Origin: an uncultured Sulfitobacter sp.
GTDB lineage: Bacteria; Pseudomonadota; Alphaproteobacteria; Rhodobacterales; Rhodobacteraceae
Assembly (NCBI GenBank): GCA_937923365.1
Contig: CALAIJ010000195.1
Span: forward strand, 1 to 22,061
DNA: 22,061 nt
Direction of reading: 5' to 3'
This document shows, piece after piece, positions 13,689 through 20,966 of this stretch. Position 1 is the first letter of the stretch. Every line of letters starts with the position of its first letter. The notes under the pieces are model-generated. The model searched no databases. It saw nothing but the letters and a program-made list of their open reading frames with translations, and had not been told where the DNA came from. The translations under genes were made by a program, and so were the position numbers.

Positions 13689-16600
13689 ATGAGTGTCAAT
13701 CTGAACATACCTCGCCTCGCCGTCCTGACCGGTGCTTCCTTGCTGGCCCTCAGTATTGGTACCCAGGCCCAAGAAGGCTCCGGTTTCAGCATCGCGATAG
13801 ACGGCCAGACGGTGTCGGGCGATCCACGTCTATCAACAAGCAAGGCACGTCAGGACCGTGTGCTTGAACGGGCGAAGCTGCGCGTGCAGTTCGACGGGTT
13901 AGAAGTGCGGCCAAAGTTGACGGCCCTTATTACCAACGAACGCGCCCCACGTGCGGGCGATGTTATGACGATACAAAGCCAGATGAACTATCCGGCTTAT
14001 GTGACGCGCGGCGAAATCCGGGTGATCGACGTGAATGCGCGGGGACGGTCGCGTCTGGTGGCAAGCGCGCCGATTGCTGCAAATGGCGCAACCAGTCTAC
14101 GGGTGCCCGAGGGCGACGGTTTGATGATGGTTTATCGCGTCTATGACGCTCATGGCCGTTTTGATGAAACCAAGCCGCTGCCGTTGCGTGTGGCAAATGC
14201 TGGCGAACAGACCGATCTTGATGCCCCCCCGCCAGAGCTGGGCGAAGACGCAGGAGGCATTCGCCGCATCCCCGTTTATGGGGGCGCTGTCACCATCAGC
14301 GGCACGGATGTGCGCCAAGGTGCTGTCGTCAGCACCTTGGGTGAAAAGATCCGTCCTGATGCCTCTGGCAAGTTTGTTCTGCAACGCATTCTGCCTGCTG
14401 GCGATCAGGCGGTCACGGTGCAGGTCAGCGGCGCGGGTGAGAACACCTATGTTGAGCGCGACATCAACATTCCGCGCGCAGAGTGGTTTCACACGGCGAT
14501 TGTCGATCTGACCTTTGGCCGCCGCTTTGAGGGTGGCGTTGATGCCGCGGGTGCGCCGTTTGACAAGACCTTTAGTTATGGTCGTATCGCGGGCTATGCC
14601 AAGGGCAAGACGCAGAGCGGTTGGGTGCTCACAGGCTCCATCGACACGGGCGAGGACGAGCTTTCGAACCTGTTACGCAATCTGGACGAAAAAGACCCCT
14701 ATCATGTGCTTCTGCGCCTTCAGCGCGAGAATGCCTATCCAACCTATGGTGACGACAGTACCTATGAAGAGGGCGCGCCGACCAACGGCAAGTTCTATTT
14801 GCGCGCAGAGCGGAACGGCAACCACATCATGTGGGGTAACTATAAAGCCAGCGTTCAGGGCGGGTATTATCTGCGCAACGAACGTACGCTTTATGGTGCG
14901 CACGCCGTGTATCGCAGCACGCAGGCAACCTCGCGCGGTCAGGCACGCGCTGGGCTTGAACTTTATGCTGCAAGCCCTGATAGCCTGCCGGGCCGCGAGA
15001 GTATGCTTGGCACCGGCGGGTCGGTCTACTTCTTGCAACGGCAGGATATTTCGGTTGAGTCCGAAACCCTGACCATCGAAGTGCGCGACCGCGATACGGG
15101 CCGCGTGGTTGAGACCCGCCGCCTGACGCCGGGGCGCGATTACGGGATCAACTACCTGCAAGGCACGATTATCCTGTCACAACCACTGACTGGATCGGTC
15201 GGTGCTGGCACCGTTGTCACAGAACCGGGCGGCGAATTCGAAGTCGTGCTGGTGGCGAATTACGAATACACGCCCGTCGCGGGCGATATCGACGGGTATA
15301 GCTACGGGGGCAGGGGTGAGGCATGGCTGAACGACAACCTGCGCCTTGGCTACACGGGCATTGTTGAACAGACCGATGTTGCAGACCAGACCGCGCAGTC
15401 CGTTGACTTGCTGTGGGAACTGTCAGAGCGCAGTTTTCTGGAGCTGGAAGTGGCCAGAACGGAAGGGCCGGGATTTGGCTCCACCTTTTCGGCAGATGGC
15501 GGCCTGACCGTTGATAGTAACCCGACAGCGGGCATGACGGATGGCACAGGGGATGCGGTGTCGGCGCGTGGGCAAGTGGATTTCGCAGATATCGGGCTTC
15601 GCTTGCCCGGTAACTTCGCAGCCTACTACGAAAAACGCGACGCCGGCTTTTCGACGCTGGATTACCAGACCCGCGTGGACGAAGAACTTTATGGCGTATC
15701 GGTCGAGGTGCAACCGTCAGAGCGTCTGTCATACCGTGCGTATTTCGACAGCTTCAAGGATGCCGACGGACGTCTCAAGCGCGAAGGCGGCGTAGAGCTT
15801 GCCTATGCCATGTCCGACCGCGTCAAGCTGGAGTTCGGGATTGAGCATCAGGAACGTGTCACGCCTACAGGGGACGCTGACGAAAACGGGCGCCGTACAG
15901 ATGCGGCGCTGCGGGCAACGTTTACGGAATCGGATGACTTCGCATGGTATATCTTTGGTCAAGCGACGCTGGATCAGTCAGGCGGGCTTGAGCGGAACAA
16001 TCGCCTTGGGGCAGGGGTTCGCTATCGCTTTGCCGAAAAGTGGGCGTTTGAGGGTCAGATTTCTGATGGCTCGCTTGGGGCTGCGGGGTCAGCGCTGCTA
16101 ACCTATCAGAAGAACGATACCGATAATCTTTACTTTGGGTACCACCTTGATCCGGGGCGCGAGTTTGCAGGTACCGATCTGGTTGGGCGTGACGGGGGCC
16201 AGTTTGTTGCCGGTGGGCGACGCCGTGTGCACGAAGATGTCGATATCTACGGTGAGAATACCTATGACATGTTCGGCCAGCATAAATCGCTGACCAGCAC
16301 CTATGGTGTTGACTACCGCACGACTGAACAGCTGACCCTGTCCAGCAGTTTCGAATACGGTCAGGTACGCGATAGGGCCAACGGTAACTTTGATCGAAAA
16401 TCCTTGTCGCTGGGTGCCCGTTACGAGGGCGACGCTGGTCTTTCCTGGCGCGCCCTTGCAGAGTTCCGCCGTGATCGTGGCATGACCTCGGGCACCAACC
16501 GCGACAGCGATGCGTTCCTGTTCGTCGGTTCTGCACGCTACAAAATTGATGAAGACCAGCGCCTGTTGTTCTCGGTTGATTACGCGAATACGGACACCGA

Positions 16601-17135
16601 CAATTCATCGCTTCAAAGTGGCGAGTATGTGGATGTTCAGGCCGGCTATGCCTTTCGACCTGCTGATCATGACCGGCTGAATATCCTGTTCAAATACCGT
16701 TTCCTGAAAGATTCATTGGGCCGCGACATCGACAGCAGCTCTGACCGCGGGCCGCGCCAAACCAGCCATGTACTGTCCCTTGATCTGGATTATGACCTGA
16801 ACCAATACTGGACGCTGGGCGGAAAAGTCGGCGGTCGTTGGGGCGAAAGCGCGCCTGACGACACAGTCCCACTAAGCGACAATGACGCCTATCTGGCTGT
16901 TGTAAACGCGCGCTACCACTTGACGCACAAATGGGATCTGCTGCTTGAGGGTCGCTATCTGGAGGCCTCCGATGCAGGCATCTCTGAATTTGGGCTATTG
17001 GGTGCCGCGTACCGCCACATCGGCAACAACGTGAAGGTTGGCGTGGGCTATAACACGGGCCAGTTCTCGGATGATCTGACAGATCTGACATATGATGATG
17101 AGGGCCTGTTCATCAATCTGATCGCCAAATTCTGA
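13689..17135 (+). CDS. Large outer-membrane beta-barrel protein partnered with the giant repeat protein
   Basis: This 1,148-residue protein starts at an ATG 10 bases after the giant gene's stop, with a weak purine-rich GAGAG ahead of it. Residues 1-27 form a signal peptide (basic/polar start, LLALSIG core, TQA|Q cleavage site). Residues about 30-180 look like a periplasmic beta-sandwich domain. Residues about 190-290 look like a second domain (PVYGGAVTISGTDV, then GKFVLQRILPAG), resembling carboxypeptidase-regulatory-like folds. From about residue 295 to the end, alternating aromatic/polar strands with acidic turns point to an outer-membrane barrel, interrupted near 440-500 by a GTGGSVYFLQRQDIS region. 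The chain ends in a strand closing with Phe (NLIAKF), the usual Bam-recognised C-terminus. A role in exporting or anchoring the upstream protein is inferred from gene order only. I do not recognise a named family, and it lacks an evident TonB box or POTRA repeats. Confidence 0.88.
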   Translation: MSVNLNIPRLAVLTGASLLALSIGTQAQEGSGFSIAIDGQTVSGDPRLSTSKARQDRVLERAKLRVQFDGLEVRPKLTALITNERAPRAGDVMTIQSQMNYPAYVTRGEIRVIDVNARGRSRLVASAPIAANGATSLRVPEGDGLMMVYRVYDAHGRFDETKPLPLRVANAGEQTDLDAPPPELGEDAGGIRRIPVYGGAVTISGTDVRQGAVVSTLGEKIRPDASGKFVLQRILPAGDQAVTVQVSGAGENTYVERDINIPRAEWFHTAIVDLTFGRRFEGGVDAAGAPFDKTFSYGRIAGYAKGKTQSGWVLTGSIDTGEDELSNLLRNLDEKDPYHVLLRLQRENAYPTYGDDSTYEEGAPTNGKFYLRAERNGNHIMWGNYKASVQGGYYLRNERTLYGAHAVYRSTQATSRGQARAGLELYAASPDSLPGRESMLGTGGSVYFLQRQDISVESETLTIEVRDRDTGRVVETRRLTPGRDYGINYLQGTIILSQPLTGSVGAGTVVTEPGGEFEVVLVANYEYTPVAGDIDGYSYGGRGEAWLNDNLRLGYTGIVEQTDVADQTAQSVDLLWELSERSFLELEVARTEGPGFGSTFSADGGLTVDSNPTAGMTDGTGDAVSARGQVDFADIGLRLPGNFAAYYEKRDAGFSTLDYQTRVDEELYGVSVEVQPSERLSYRAYFDSFKDADGRLKREGGVELAYAMSDRVKLEFGIEHQERVTPTGDADENGRRTDAALRATFTESDDFAWYIFGQATLDQSGGLERNNRLGAGVRYRFAEKWAFEGQISDGSLGAAGSALLTYQKNDTDNLYFGYHLDPGREFAGTDLVGRDGGQFVAGGRRRVHEDVDIYGENTYDMFGQHKSLTSTYGVDYRTTEQLTLSSSFEYGQVRDRANGNFDRKSLSLGARYEGDAGLSWRALAEFRRDRGMTSGTNRDSDAFLFVGSARYKIDEDQRLLFSVDYANTDTDNSSLQSGEYVDVQAGYAFRPADHDRLNILFKYRFLKDSLGRDIDSSSDRGPRQTSHVLSLDLDYDLNQYWTLGGKVGGRWGESAPDDTVPLSDNDAYLAVVNARYHLTHKWDLLLEGRYLEASDAGISEFGLLGAAYRHIGNNVKVGVGYNTGQFSDDLTDLTYDDEGLFINLIAKF

Positions 17136-17347
17136 CCTCTTAGTACCCCTGTCGCCGCCTTTTATGCTGGCTGAAGTCTCGGTGATAGCCGGCGAATGCC
17201 CGATCGCGTGTGTCCGCGACAAGAATTCTGCGCAACCCTAAACTTCTGGTCGAAATCAGCCTCAGAACCAGCAGAAACCCGGTGTTTGACACCACAGGTG
17301 CCTAGGCTCGATCATACCAAAGCCTTCGATTCAGGGCAGATATTCAC

Positions 17348-17381
17348 GATCAGAGGGTCCCAAAACCGCTTGGGACTGATC
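17348..17381. repeat. Inverted repeat / hairpin with nested arms
   Basis: The core arms GTCCCAA (17357-17363) and TTGGGAC (17370-17376) are perfectly complementary around a 6-base loop. Outer arms GATCA (17348-17352) and TGATC (17377-17381) extend the pairing across a 4-base bulge on the left side. No T-run follows, so it is not a typical terminator. It could be a protein-binding palindrome or the scar of a mobile element. Confidence 0.55.
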
Positions 17382-17464
17382 AGCCGACCTAAGTGGCCGA
17401 TGTTGAATGCGAGTGTATGTTTCGCTTGCGTTCCATCGGGATGATGGCGTCCGGGTCCGGTGGA

Positions 17465-17527
17465 CGATATGCGTGGCAAATTCTGGATATCCTTGTCGGC
17501 TGTGTCATGTGGACTATTCCCTTTGGA
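17465..17527 (+). pseudogene. Remnant of the C-terminus of a LysE/ArgO-family amino-acid exporter
   Basis: In the frame beginning at 17465 the translation includes AWQILDILVGCVMWTI. This closely resembles the last transmembrane segment of ArgO/LysE exporters; the E. coli ArgO ending, as I recall it, contains the same VGCVMW core. The homologous stretch is only about 20 codons. No other recognisable part of the exporter lies upstream, and the sequence runs directly into an A/T-rich inverted repeat where the final residues should be. LysE-family proteins export arginine or lysine across the inner membrane, but this copy cannot be functional. The match rests on memory, not a search. Confidence 0.5.
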
Positions 17528-17558
17528 TTTTTTTCAATCGATAGGATTGAAAAAATCC
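17525..17558. repeat. Strong A/T-rich inverted repeat next to the exporter remnant
   Basis: The left arm GGATTTTTTTCAATC (17525-17539) pairs with the right arm GATTGAAAAAATCC (17545-17558) around a 5-base loop, with a single extra T bulged in the left arm. That makes a 14-bp stem. The T/A tracts lie inside the stem, unlike a standard terminator with a trailing U-run. It could act as a terminator for the lost exporter gene or mark a recombination junction. Confidence 0.65.
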
Positions 17559-17713
17559 TCCTAAAAATGACTGTTTCACAAAGCAGTGGAGTATTTAAGA
17601 GCTGCCATCCGTCCGTAAGCAGCGAAAGGTATCCCAGCCGAACTCGGACATGGCTAAGTGCTGCTCTACCCCGCCAATGTCGGCTACTACTTTCTGCGCA
17701 TCAAGGGGGCGTC

Positions 17714-18247
17714 TTATTCCGCCGCTCGGTTAGACCAAGTCTGATAAGCCGCCTTCTCATCAGAGCATGCCTGCAACGTCATCGCGATCATTTGATTTTG
17801 ATCGCTGCGACCCGTGCGAGTCTCACCCGTCAGGGTCAGGCACATTTCTGGAGCCGATGCCGGGGAAATTGTGCCTTCACCACTAAATACCCAGCTTTGA
17901 GCCTCTGAGCCGTCACAGGCGGCAAGTTCTGCAGATGCTCCAACTTCAGTTGATAGGGCCTGCATGCAGACATCAAATTGGGGCATAAATAGCACTCCAT
18001 CCGCGAACTGGTCCGGGTCGAACGCCTGATCCACAAGAACTTCGCCGGACGGGCTGTAACAGGTGTGCGCCTGAAGCCCATCCTCGGGATTGGCGGCTTC
18101 GCCCCGCCCTTTGGCAATGTCGATGCAATAGCCGTTCTGAATGTTGTCGAGCATATCAACAACATAGATTTCGACGTCCTCAGCGAGCGCAGAAGTTGCG
18201 ACGGCTAAGATGCCAAAAGAAAGTGGTAGAGATTTTCCAAGTGACAA
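17714..18247 (-). CDS. Small secreted Cys-containing protein, ricin-type lectin-like (hypothetical)
   Basis: This 177-residue protein begins at a TTG codon (18245-18247), chosen because the frame immediately gives a signal peptide: SLGKSLPLSFGILAVATSALA, with cleavage after ALA near residue 22. No ATG or GTG exists upstream in frame nearby, and the first internal Met would remove the signal. A purine-rich GGAAAAAGAAA precedes the start. The mature part holds six Cys (in YCID, HTCYS, VCMQA, AACDG, MCLTL and QACSD), probably three disulfides, and Q-x-W-like motifs (AQSWVF, YQTWSN) with MCLTLTG between them. This pattern is reminiscent of ricin-B-type beta-trefoil lectin repeats. Secretion to the periplasm or outside is well supported; carbohydrate binding is a weak inference. 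It is transcribed opposite to its neighbours. Confidence 0.75.
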   Translation of the reverse strand: MSLGKSLPLSFGILAVATSALAEDVEIYVVDMLDNIQNGYCIDIAKGRGEAANPEDGLQAHTCYSPSGEVLVDQAFDPDQFADGVLFMPQFDVCMQALSTEVGASAELAACDGSEAQSWVFSGEGTISPASAPEMCLTLTGETRTGRSDQNQMIAMTLQACSDEKAAYQTWSNRAAE

Positions 18248-18298
18248 TTTCTTTTTCCGTTCTTTGGCGCAGACAAGTAGCCGACTATGGGGTTAGCC

Positions 18299-18308
18299 GA
18301 TATATATC
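18299..18308 (-). promoter_or_regulatory. Possible -10 region of the lectin-like gene
   Basis: A perfect 10-base palindrome GATATATATC lies about 50 bases upstream of the TTG start in a locally A/T-rich stretch. It could serve as a -10 element on the minus strand. No convincing -35 box at normal spacing was found, so this is tentative. Confidence 0.25.
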
Positions 18309-18428
18309 CGATTTTCCTTTGAACGAGAAGCAAACATTCGTTTTGGTTGCGGCACCTGACAGTTTGGGGCTCGAAGGCGGACAATGCAGGAAGCCAAGGC
18401 GCCGGGACTCAAGGCTGCTAATCAGGCG

Positions 18429-18499
18429 CGGGGGGCGCCAGCCCCCCCGTCGCACCAAAGGTGCGCCGATTGAATGAATGGCACGTCAAAGGTGTGACG
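18429..18499. repeat. Cluster of three compact hairpins
   Basis: Three stems sit within 71 bases. The first is G/C-rich: CGGGGGGC pairs with GCCCCCCCG around 18429-18449. The second is CGCACC-AAA-GGTGCG at 18451-18465, with a perfect 6-bp stem and 3-base loop. The third is CGTCA and TGACG at 18484-18499 around a 6-base loop. G/C-rich paired hairpins like these often occur as dispersed intergenic repeats in Rhodobacteraceae, which is recalled rather than checked. No U-run follows. Confidence 0.55.
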
Positions 18500-18646
18500 G
18501 CTTGCGCTTTTGCGAGGGTGGGTGGTTCATTGATGAGACACGCCAATCTACACCATGAACTGGTGGAGAGCAGGCGTTACATGTGCCATCCTGGGGGCTG
18601 GCACTCCCCATCACGTGAGGCGTGAAACGGAAGGGGTGCAAAGGGC

Positions 18647-18675
18647 TTGCCACACTTCCCAAACCCCCCTATAGC
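18647..18675 (+). promoter_or_regulatory. Sigma70-type promoter of the rpsJ operon
   Basis: TTGCCA (18647-18652) and TATAGC (18670-18675) are separated by 17 bases. The downstream half of the spacer reads CCAAACCCCCC. Transcription would begin near 18681-18683, giving a leader of about 115 bases ahead of rpsJ. The first cold-shock gene has a similar arrangement (CCAAACCCCC before its -10), which supports a shared promoter type. Confidence 0.6.
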
Positions 18676-18682
18676 ACCCATC

Positions 18683-18716
18683 AAGCAGGCCCGTGTGATT
18701 CACGAAAGGCTTGCTT
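18683..18716 (+). promoter_or_regulatory. Hairpin at the predicted 5' end of the rpsJ leader
   Basis: The left arm AAGCAGGCCCGTG (18683-18695) pairs with CACG, GGC and TTGCTT (18701-18704, 18708-18710, 18711-18716). This makes a 13-bp stem with one G-U pair, a 3-base AAA bulge and a 5-base TGATT loop. It starts within a base or two of the predicted transcription start. It may stabilise the mRNA or be a ribosomal-protein binding site for feedback control. That role is inferred; I do not recognise it as a known leader family. Confidence 0.5.
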
Positions 18717-18772
18717 TATGATACGACGCGACGAGGCGGGCGGATGAGCCACCCCCCTCCAATCCGTTGAAA

Positions 18773-18789
18773 TCCCAAATCTAAGGGAT
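18773..18789 (+). promoter_or_regulatory. rpsJ ribosome binding site within a small hairpin
   Basis: AAGGGA (18783-18788) is the Shine-Dalgarno sequence. It lies 7 bases before the ATG at 18796 but only 1 base before the ATG at 18790, which decides for 18796. ATCCC just upstream (18772-18776) can pair with GGGAT (18785-18789) around an 8-base loop, partly masking the site. Confidence 0.5.
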
Positions 18790-18795
18790 ATGCAC

Positions 18796-19116
18796 ATGGC
18801 CGCAGCTAGCCAGAACATCCGCATTCGCCTCAAGGCGTTTGACTATCGGGTGCTTGATGCCTCCACACAGGAAATCGTCAACACCGCCAAGCGCACAGGC
18901 GCTTCCGTGCGTGGGCCCATTCCCATGCCGAACAAAATCGAAAAATTCACTGTTTTGCGTGGCCCCCACGTAGACAAGAAATCCCGCGACCAGTTCGAGA
19001 TCCGTACGCACAAGCGTCTTCTCGACATCGTGGATCCGACGCCCCAGACGGTGGACGCGCTGATGAAGCTCGACCTCGCCGCTGGTGTTGACGTCGAAAT
19101 CAAATTGCAAACGTAA
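18796..19116 (+). CDS. rpsJ: 30S ribosomal protein S10
   Basis: S10 is part of the 30S head and, as NusE, pairs with NusB in antitermination. The 106-residue protein beginning [16 protein letters not shown] matches the family along its whole length, including [35 protein letters not shown], the [13 protein letters not shown] loop, and [19 protein letters not shown] near the end. An ATG two codons earlier (18790) is too close to the ribosome binding site. It is the first gene of the operon, 15 bases before rplC. Confidence 0.96.
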   Translation: MAAASQNIRIRLKAFDYRVLDASTQEIVNTAKRTGASVRGPIPMPNKIEKFTVLRGPHVDKKSRDQFEIRTHKRLLDIVDPTPQTVDALMKLDLAAGVDVEIKLQT

Positions 19117-19131
19117 GCGGAGGGCTCAGAT

Positions 19132-20004
19132 ATGTTGCGCTCAGGCGTTATTGCAAAGAAAGTGGGCATGACCCGCTTGTTCATGGAAGACGGCAAGCAG
19201 ATTCCTGTGACCGTTCTTCAACTCGACAACCTTCAGGTGGTTGCCCAGCGGACCGAAGAAGCACACGGCTACACAGCCGTTCAGCTTGGTGCCGGTACAG
19301 CCAAAGCCAAGCGCACGTCACAAGCGATGCGCGGTCACTTTGCCGCCGCCAAGGTCGAACCCAAGCGTAAGGTCGCGGAATTCCGCGTCGACGCAGACGC
19401 GATGCTGGACGTCGGCGAAGAGATCATTGCTGATCACTACTTTGCCGGTCAGTATGTCGACGTTGCGGGCACTTCTATCGGTAAAGGTTTTGCCGGTGCG
19501 ATGAAGCGTCACAACTTTGGCGGTCTGCGGGCCACACACGGTGTTTCGATCTCTCACCGTTCGCACGGCTCCACAGGCCAGTGTCAGGACCCCGGTAAGG
19601 TTTTCAAAGGCAAGAAAATGGCCGGTCACATGGGTGCAGCCCGTGTCACCACGCAGAACCTCGAAGTTGTCCGCACGGACAGCGAACGCGGTCTGATCAT
19701 GGTCAAGGGCGCCGTTCCCGGTTCCAAAGGTGGTTGGGTCACAGTCAAGGATGCGGTCAAAAAGCCGTTCCCCGAGAATGCCATCTTGCCCGCCGCTCTG
19801 GCATCCGCCGCTAAGGAAGCCGCTAAAGCAGCCGAAGAAGCAGCCGCCGCCGCAGCAGCCGAAGCCGAAGCCGAAGCAGCACGCCTGGCCGAAGAGCAAG
19901 CCGCAGCTGAAGCAGAAGCGCTGAAAGCAGCCGAAGCAGAAATCGCAGCCGAGGGTGCAGACGCGCCTGCCGCTGACGAAGACAAGAAAGAAGGTGACGC
20001 ATGA
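19132..20004 (+). CDS. rplC: 50S ribosomal protein L3 with long Ala/Glu-rich C-terminal tail
   Basis: L3 is an early-assembly 50S protein whose central loop reaches toward the peptidyl-transferase centre. A strong GGAGGG (19119-19124) lies 7 bases before the ATG. Conserved features are the [15 protein letters not shown] start, [21 protein letters not shown] (its GQ carries the glutamine that PrmB methylates in E. coli L3), and [21 protein letters not shown]. The folded protein ends near residue 220. About 68 further residues are almost entirely Ala and Glu with a few Lys, ending [13 protein letters not shown], and probably form a long helix or disordered tail. The bacterial norm is about 210 residues; related Rhodobacteraceae are recalled to carry similar tails. 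The stop overlaps the rplD start (ATGA). Confidence 0.97.
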   Translation: MLRSGVIAKKVGMTRLFMEDGKQIPVTVLQLDNLQVVAQRTEEAHGYTAVQLGAGTAKAKRTSQAMRGHFAAAKVEPKRKVAEFRVDADAMLDVGEEIIADHYFAGQYVDVAGTSIGKGFAGAMKRHNFGGLRATHGVSISHRSHGSTGQCQDPGKVFKGKKMAGHMGAARVTTQNLEVVRTDSERGLIMVKGAVPGSKGGWVTVKDAVKKPFPENAILPAALASAAKEAAKAAEEAAAAAAAEAEAEAARLAEEQAAAEAEALKAAEAEIAAEGADAPAADEDKKEGDA

Positions 20005-20618
20005 AACTCGATGTCATCAAACTCGACGGCAAGAAAGCCGGTTCGGTAGACTTGGACGAGGCCCTGTTCGGCCTTGAGCCACGTGCCGACATCCTGCACC
20101 GTGTCGTGCGCTGGCAGCGTAACAACGCGCAGCAGGGCACGCACAAGGTCAAGACGCGCTCCGAGGTGAAATACTCCACCAAGAAGATCTATCGCCAGAA
20201 GGGCACCGGCGGCGCACGCCACGGCGCACGTTCTGCACCGATCTTCCGTGGGGGTGGTATCTACAAGGGCCCAACGCCCCGCAGCCACGGCCACGAGCTG
20301 ACCAAGAAGTTCCGCAAGCTGGGCCTGCGCCACGCGCTGTCCGCCAAGATGAAGGCCGGCGAGCTGGTCATCCTTGACGATGCAGCATCCGCGGGCAAAA
20401 CAGCCGCTCTTGCCAAGCAGGTCAAAGACCTTGGTTGGAAGCGCGCGCTGATCATCGACGGTGCTTCCGTCAATGAGGACTTCGCCACCGCCGCGCGCAA
20501 CATCGAAGGTCTGGATATCCTGCCAACGATGGGCGCAAACGTCTATGATATCCTCAAGCGTGATACACTTGTCATCACCAAGGCAGGTATCGAAGCATTG
20601 GAGGCACGTTTGAAATGA
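20001..20618 (+). CDS. rplD: 50S ribosomal protein L4
   Basis: L4 binds 23S rRNA and lines the polypeptide exit tunnel; in E. coli it also represses the S10 operon. The 205-residue protein has the usual length. The extended tunnel loop is clear ([38 protein letters not shown]), followed by the globular half ([38 protein letters not shown]). Its ATG overlaps the rplC stop and its own stop overlaps the rplW start, so the three genes are probably translationally coupled. A purine-rich AGAAGG lies 6 bases before the start. Confidence 0.97.
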   Translation: MKLDVIKLDGKKAGSVDLDEALFGLEPRADILHRVVRWQRNNAQQGTHKVKTRSEVKYSTKKIYRQKGTGGARHGARSAPIFRGGGIYKGPTPRSHGHELTKKFRKLGLRHALSAKMKAGELVILDDAASAGKTAALAKQVKDLGWKRALIIDGASVNEDFATAARNIEGLDILPTMGANVYDILKRDTLVITKAGIEALEARLK

Positions 20619-20911
20619 GTGCTGCAGCAAACCACTACGACGTGATCCGCAAGCCGATCATCACCGAGAAAGCCACCATGGCATCAGAGAACAACGCCGT
20701 TGTTTTCGAAGTCGCCATGGAGAGCAACAAGCCGATGATCAAAGAGGCTGTCGAAGCCTTGTTCGGTGTCAAGGTGAAGGCCGTCAACACGACCATTACC
20801 AAAGGCAAAGTCAAGCGTTTCCGCGGCCAGATCGGCAAGCGTAAAGACGTGAAAAAAGCCTATGTGACGCTCGAAGAGGGTAACACAATCGACGTGTCTA
20901 CCGGCCTCTAA
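20615..20911 (+). CDS. rplW: 50S ribosomal protein L23
   Basis: L23 sits at the exit of the ribosomal tunnel and docks trigger factor and SRP. The 98-residue protein shows the family pattern: [15 protein letters not shown] near the start, with Glu18 at the position used for trigger-factor docking in E. coli, then [22 protein letters not shown] and [19 protein letters not shown] at 20600-20604 precedes the ATG, which overlaps the rplD stop as ATGA. A terminator begins 23 bases after the stop, so this is the last gene of the transcript. rplB, usually next, is absent from the window. Confidence 0.97.
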   Translation: MSAAANHYDVIRKPIITEKATMASENNAVVFEVAMESNKPMIKEAVEALFGVKVKAVNTTITKGKVKRFRGQIGKRKDVKKAYVTLEEGNTIDVSTGL

Positions 20912-20934
20912 GCCGACGGTCATACACTGCTACA

Positions 20935-20963
20935 AAGGCCCTCGCATCTTGCGGGGGCCTTTT
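20935..20963 (+). terminator. Rho-independent terminator after rplW, possibly bidirectional
   Basis: AAGGCCCTCGCA (20935-20946) pairs along all 12 positions, with one G-U, to TGCGGGGGCCTT (20950-20961). The loop is 3 bases and the stem runs into TTTT. It lies between the rplW stop and the stop codon of a convergent minus-strand frame at 20967. The left arm read on the minus strand ends in CCTTTGT, so weak termination in that direction is also possible. Confidence 0.85.
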
Positions 20964-20966
20964 GCG

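Larger units (their letters stand above)
17136..17713. other. Gene-poor interval with inverted repeats and a decayed exporter fragment
   Basis: No intact gene is convincing here. Short open frames at 17196-17444 and 17393-17908 lack good ribosome binding sites and have irregular composition, apart from one short stretch described separately. I see no clear Rho-independent terminator right after the barrel gene at 17135. The interval contains two notable inverted repeats (17348-17381 and 17525-17558). A 28-codon frame at 17658-17744 looks somewhat protein-like but was not recognised. The mixture suggests remnants of past insertions or deletions. Confidence 0.6.
18248..18646. other. Intergenic region between the divergent lectin-like gene and the S10 operon
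   Basis: No gene is supported. The frame at 18196-18477 overlaps the lectin gene antisense and ends in the hairpin cluster. Beyond the hairpins at 18429-18499 there are two more short perfect stems: CACCA/TGGTG at 18551-18565 and GTGCCA/TGGCAC at 18583-18604. The region may encode a structured RNA or be a repeat element, but nothing was recognised. Confidence 0.5.

Noticed and set aside
17196..17444. An 82-codon plus-strand frame after the barrel gene
   Set aside because: It has no ribosome binding site, no domain signal and ordinary non-coding composition.
17658..17744. A 28-codon frame reading YPANVGYYFLRIKGASY
   Set aside because: It looks protein-like and might be another remnant, but it is too short and unrecognised to call.
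17393..17908. A 171-codon plus-strand frame as an intact gene
   Set aside because: Only about 20 codons look like a known protein. The rest has irregular composition and runs antisense into the lectin-like gene.
18790..18795. An upstream ATG as the rpsJ start
   Set aside because: It is one base after the Shine-Dalgarno sequence. The ATG at 18796 has proper spacing and gives the usual S10 N-terminus.
19626..20630. A 334-codon minus-strand frame across rplC and rplD
   Set aside because: It is antisense to two certain ribosomal genes and has low-complexity Ser/Ala composition that mirrors the L3 tail.
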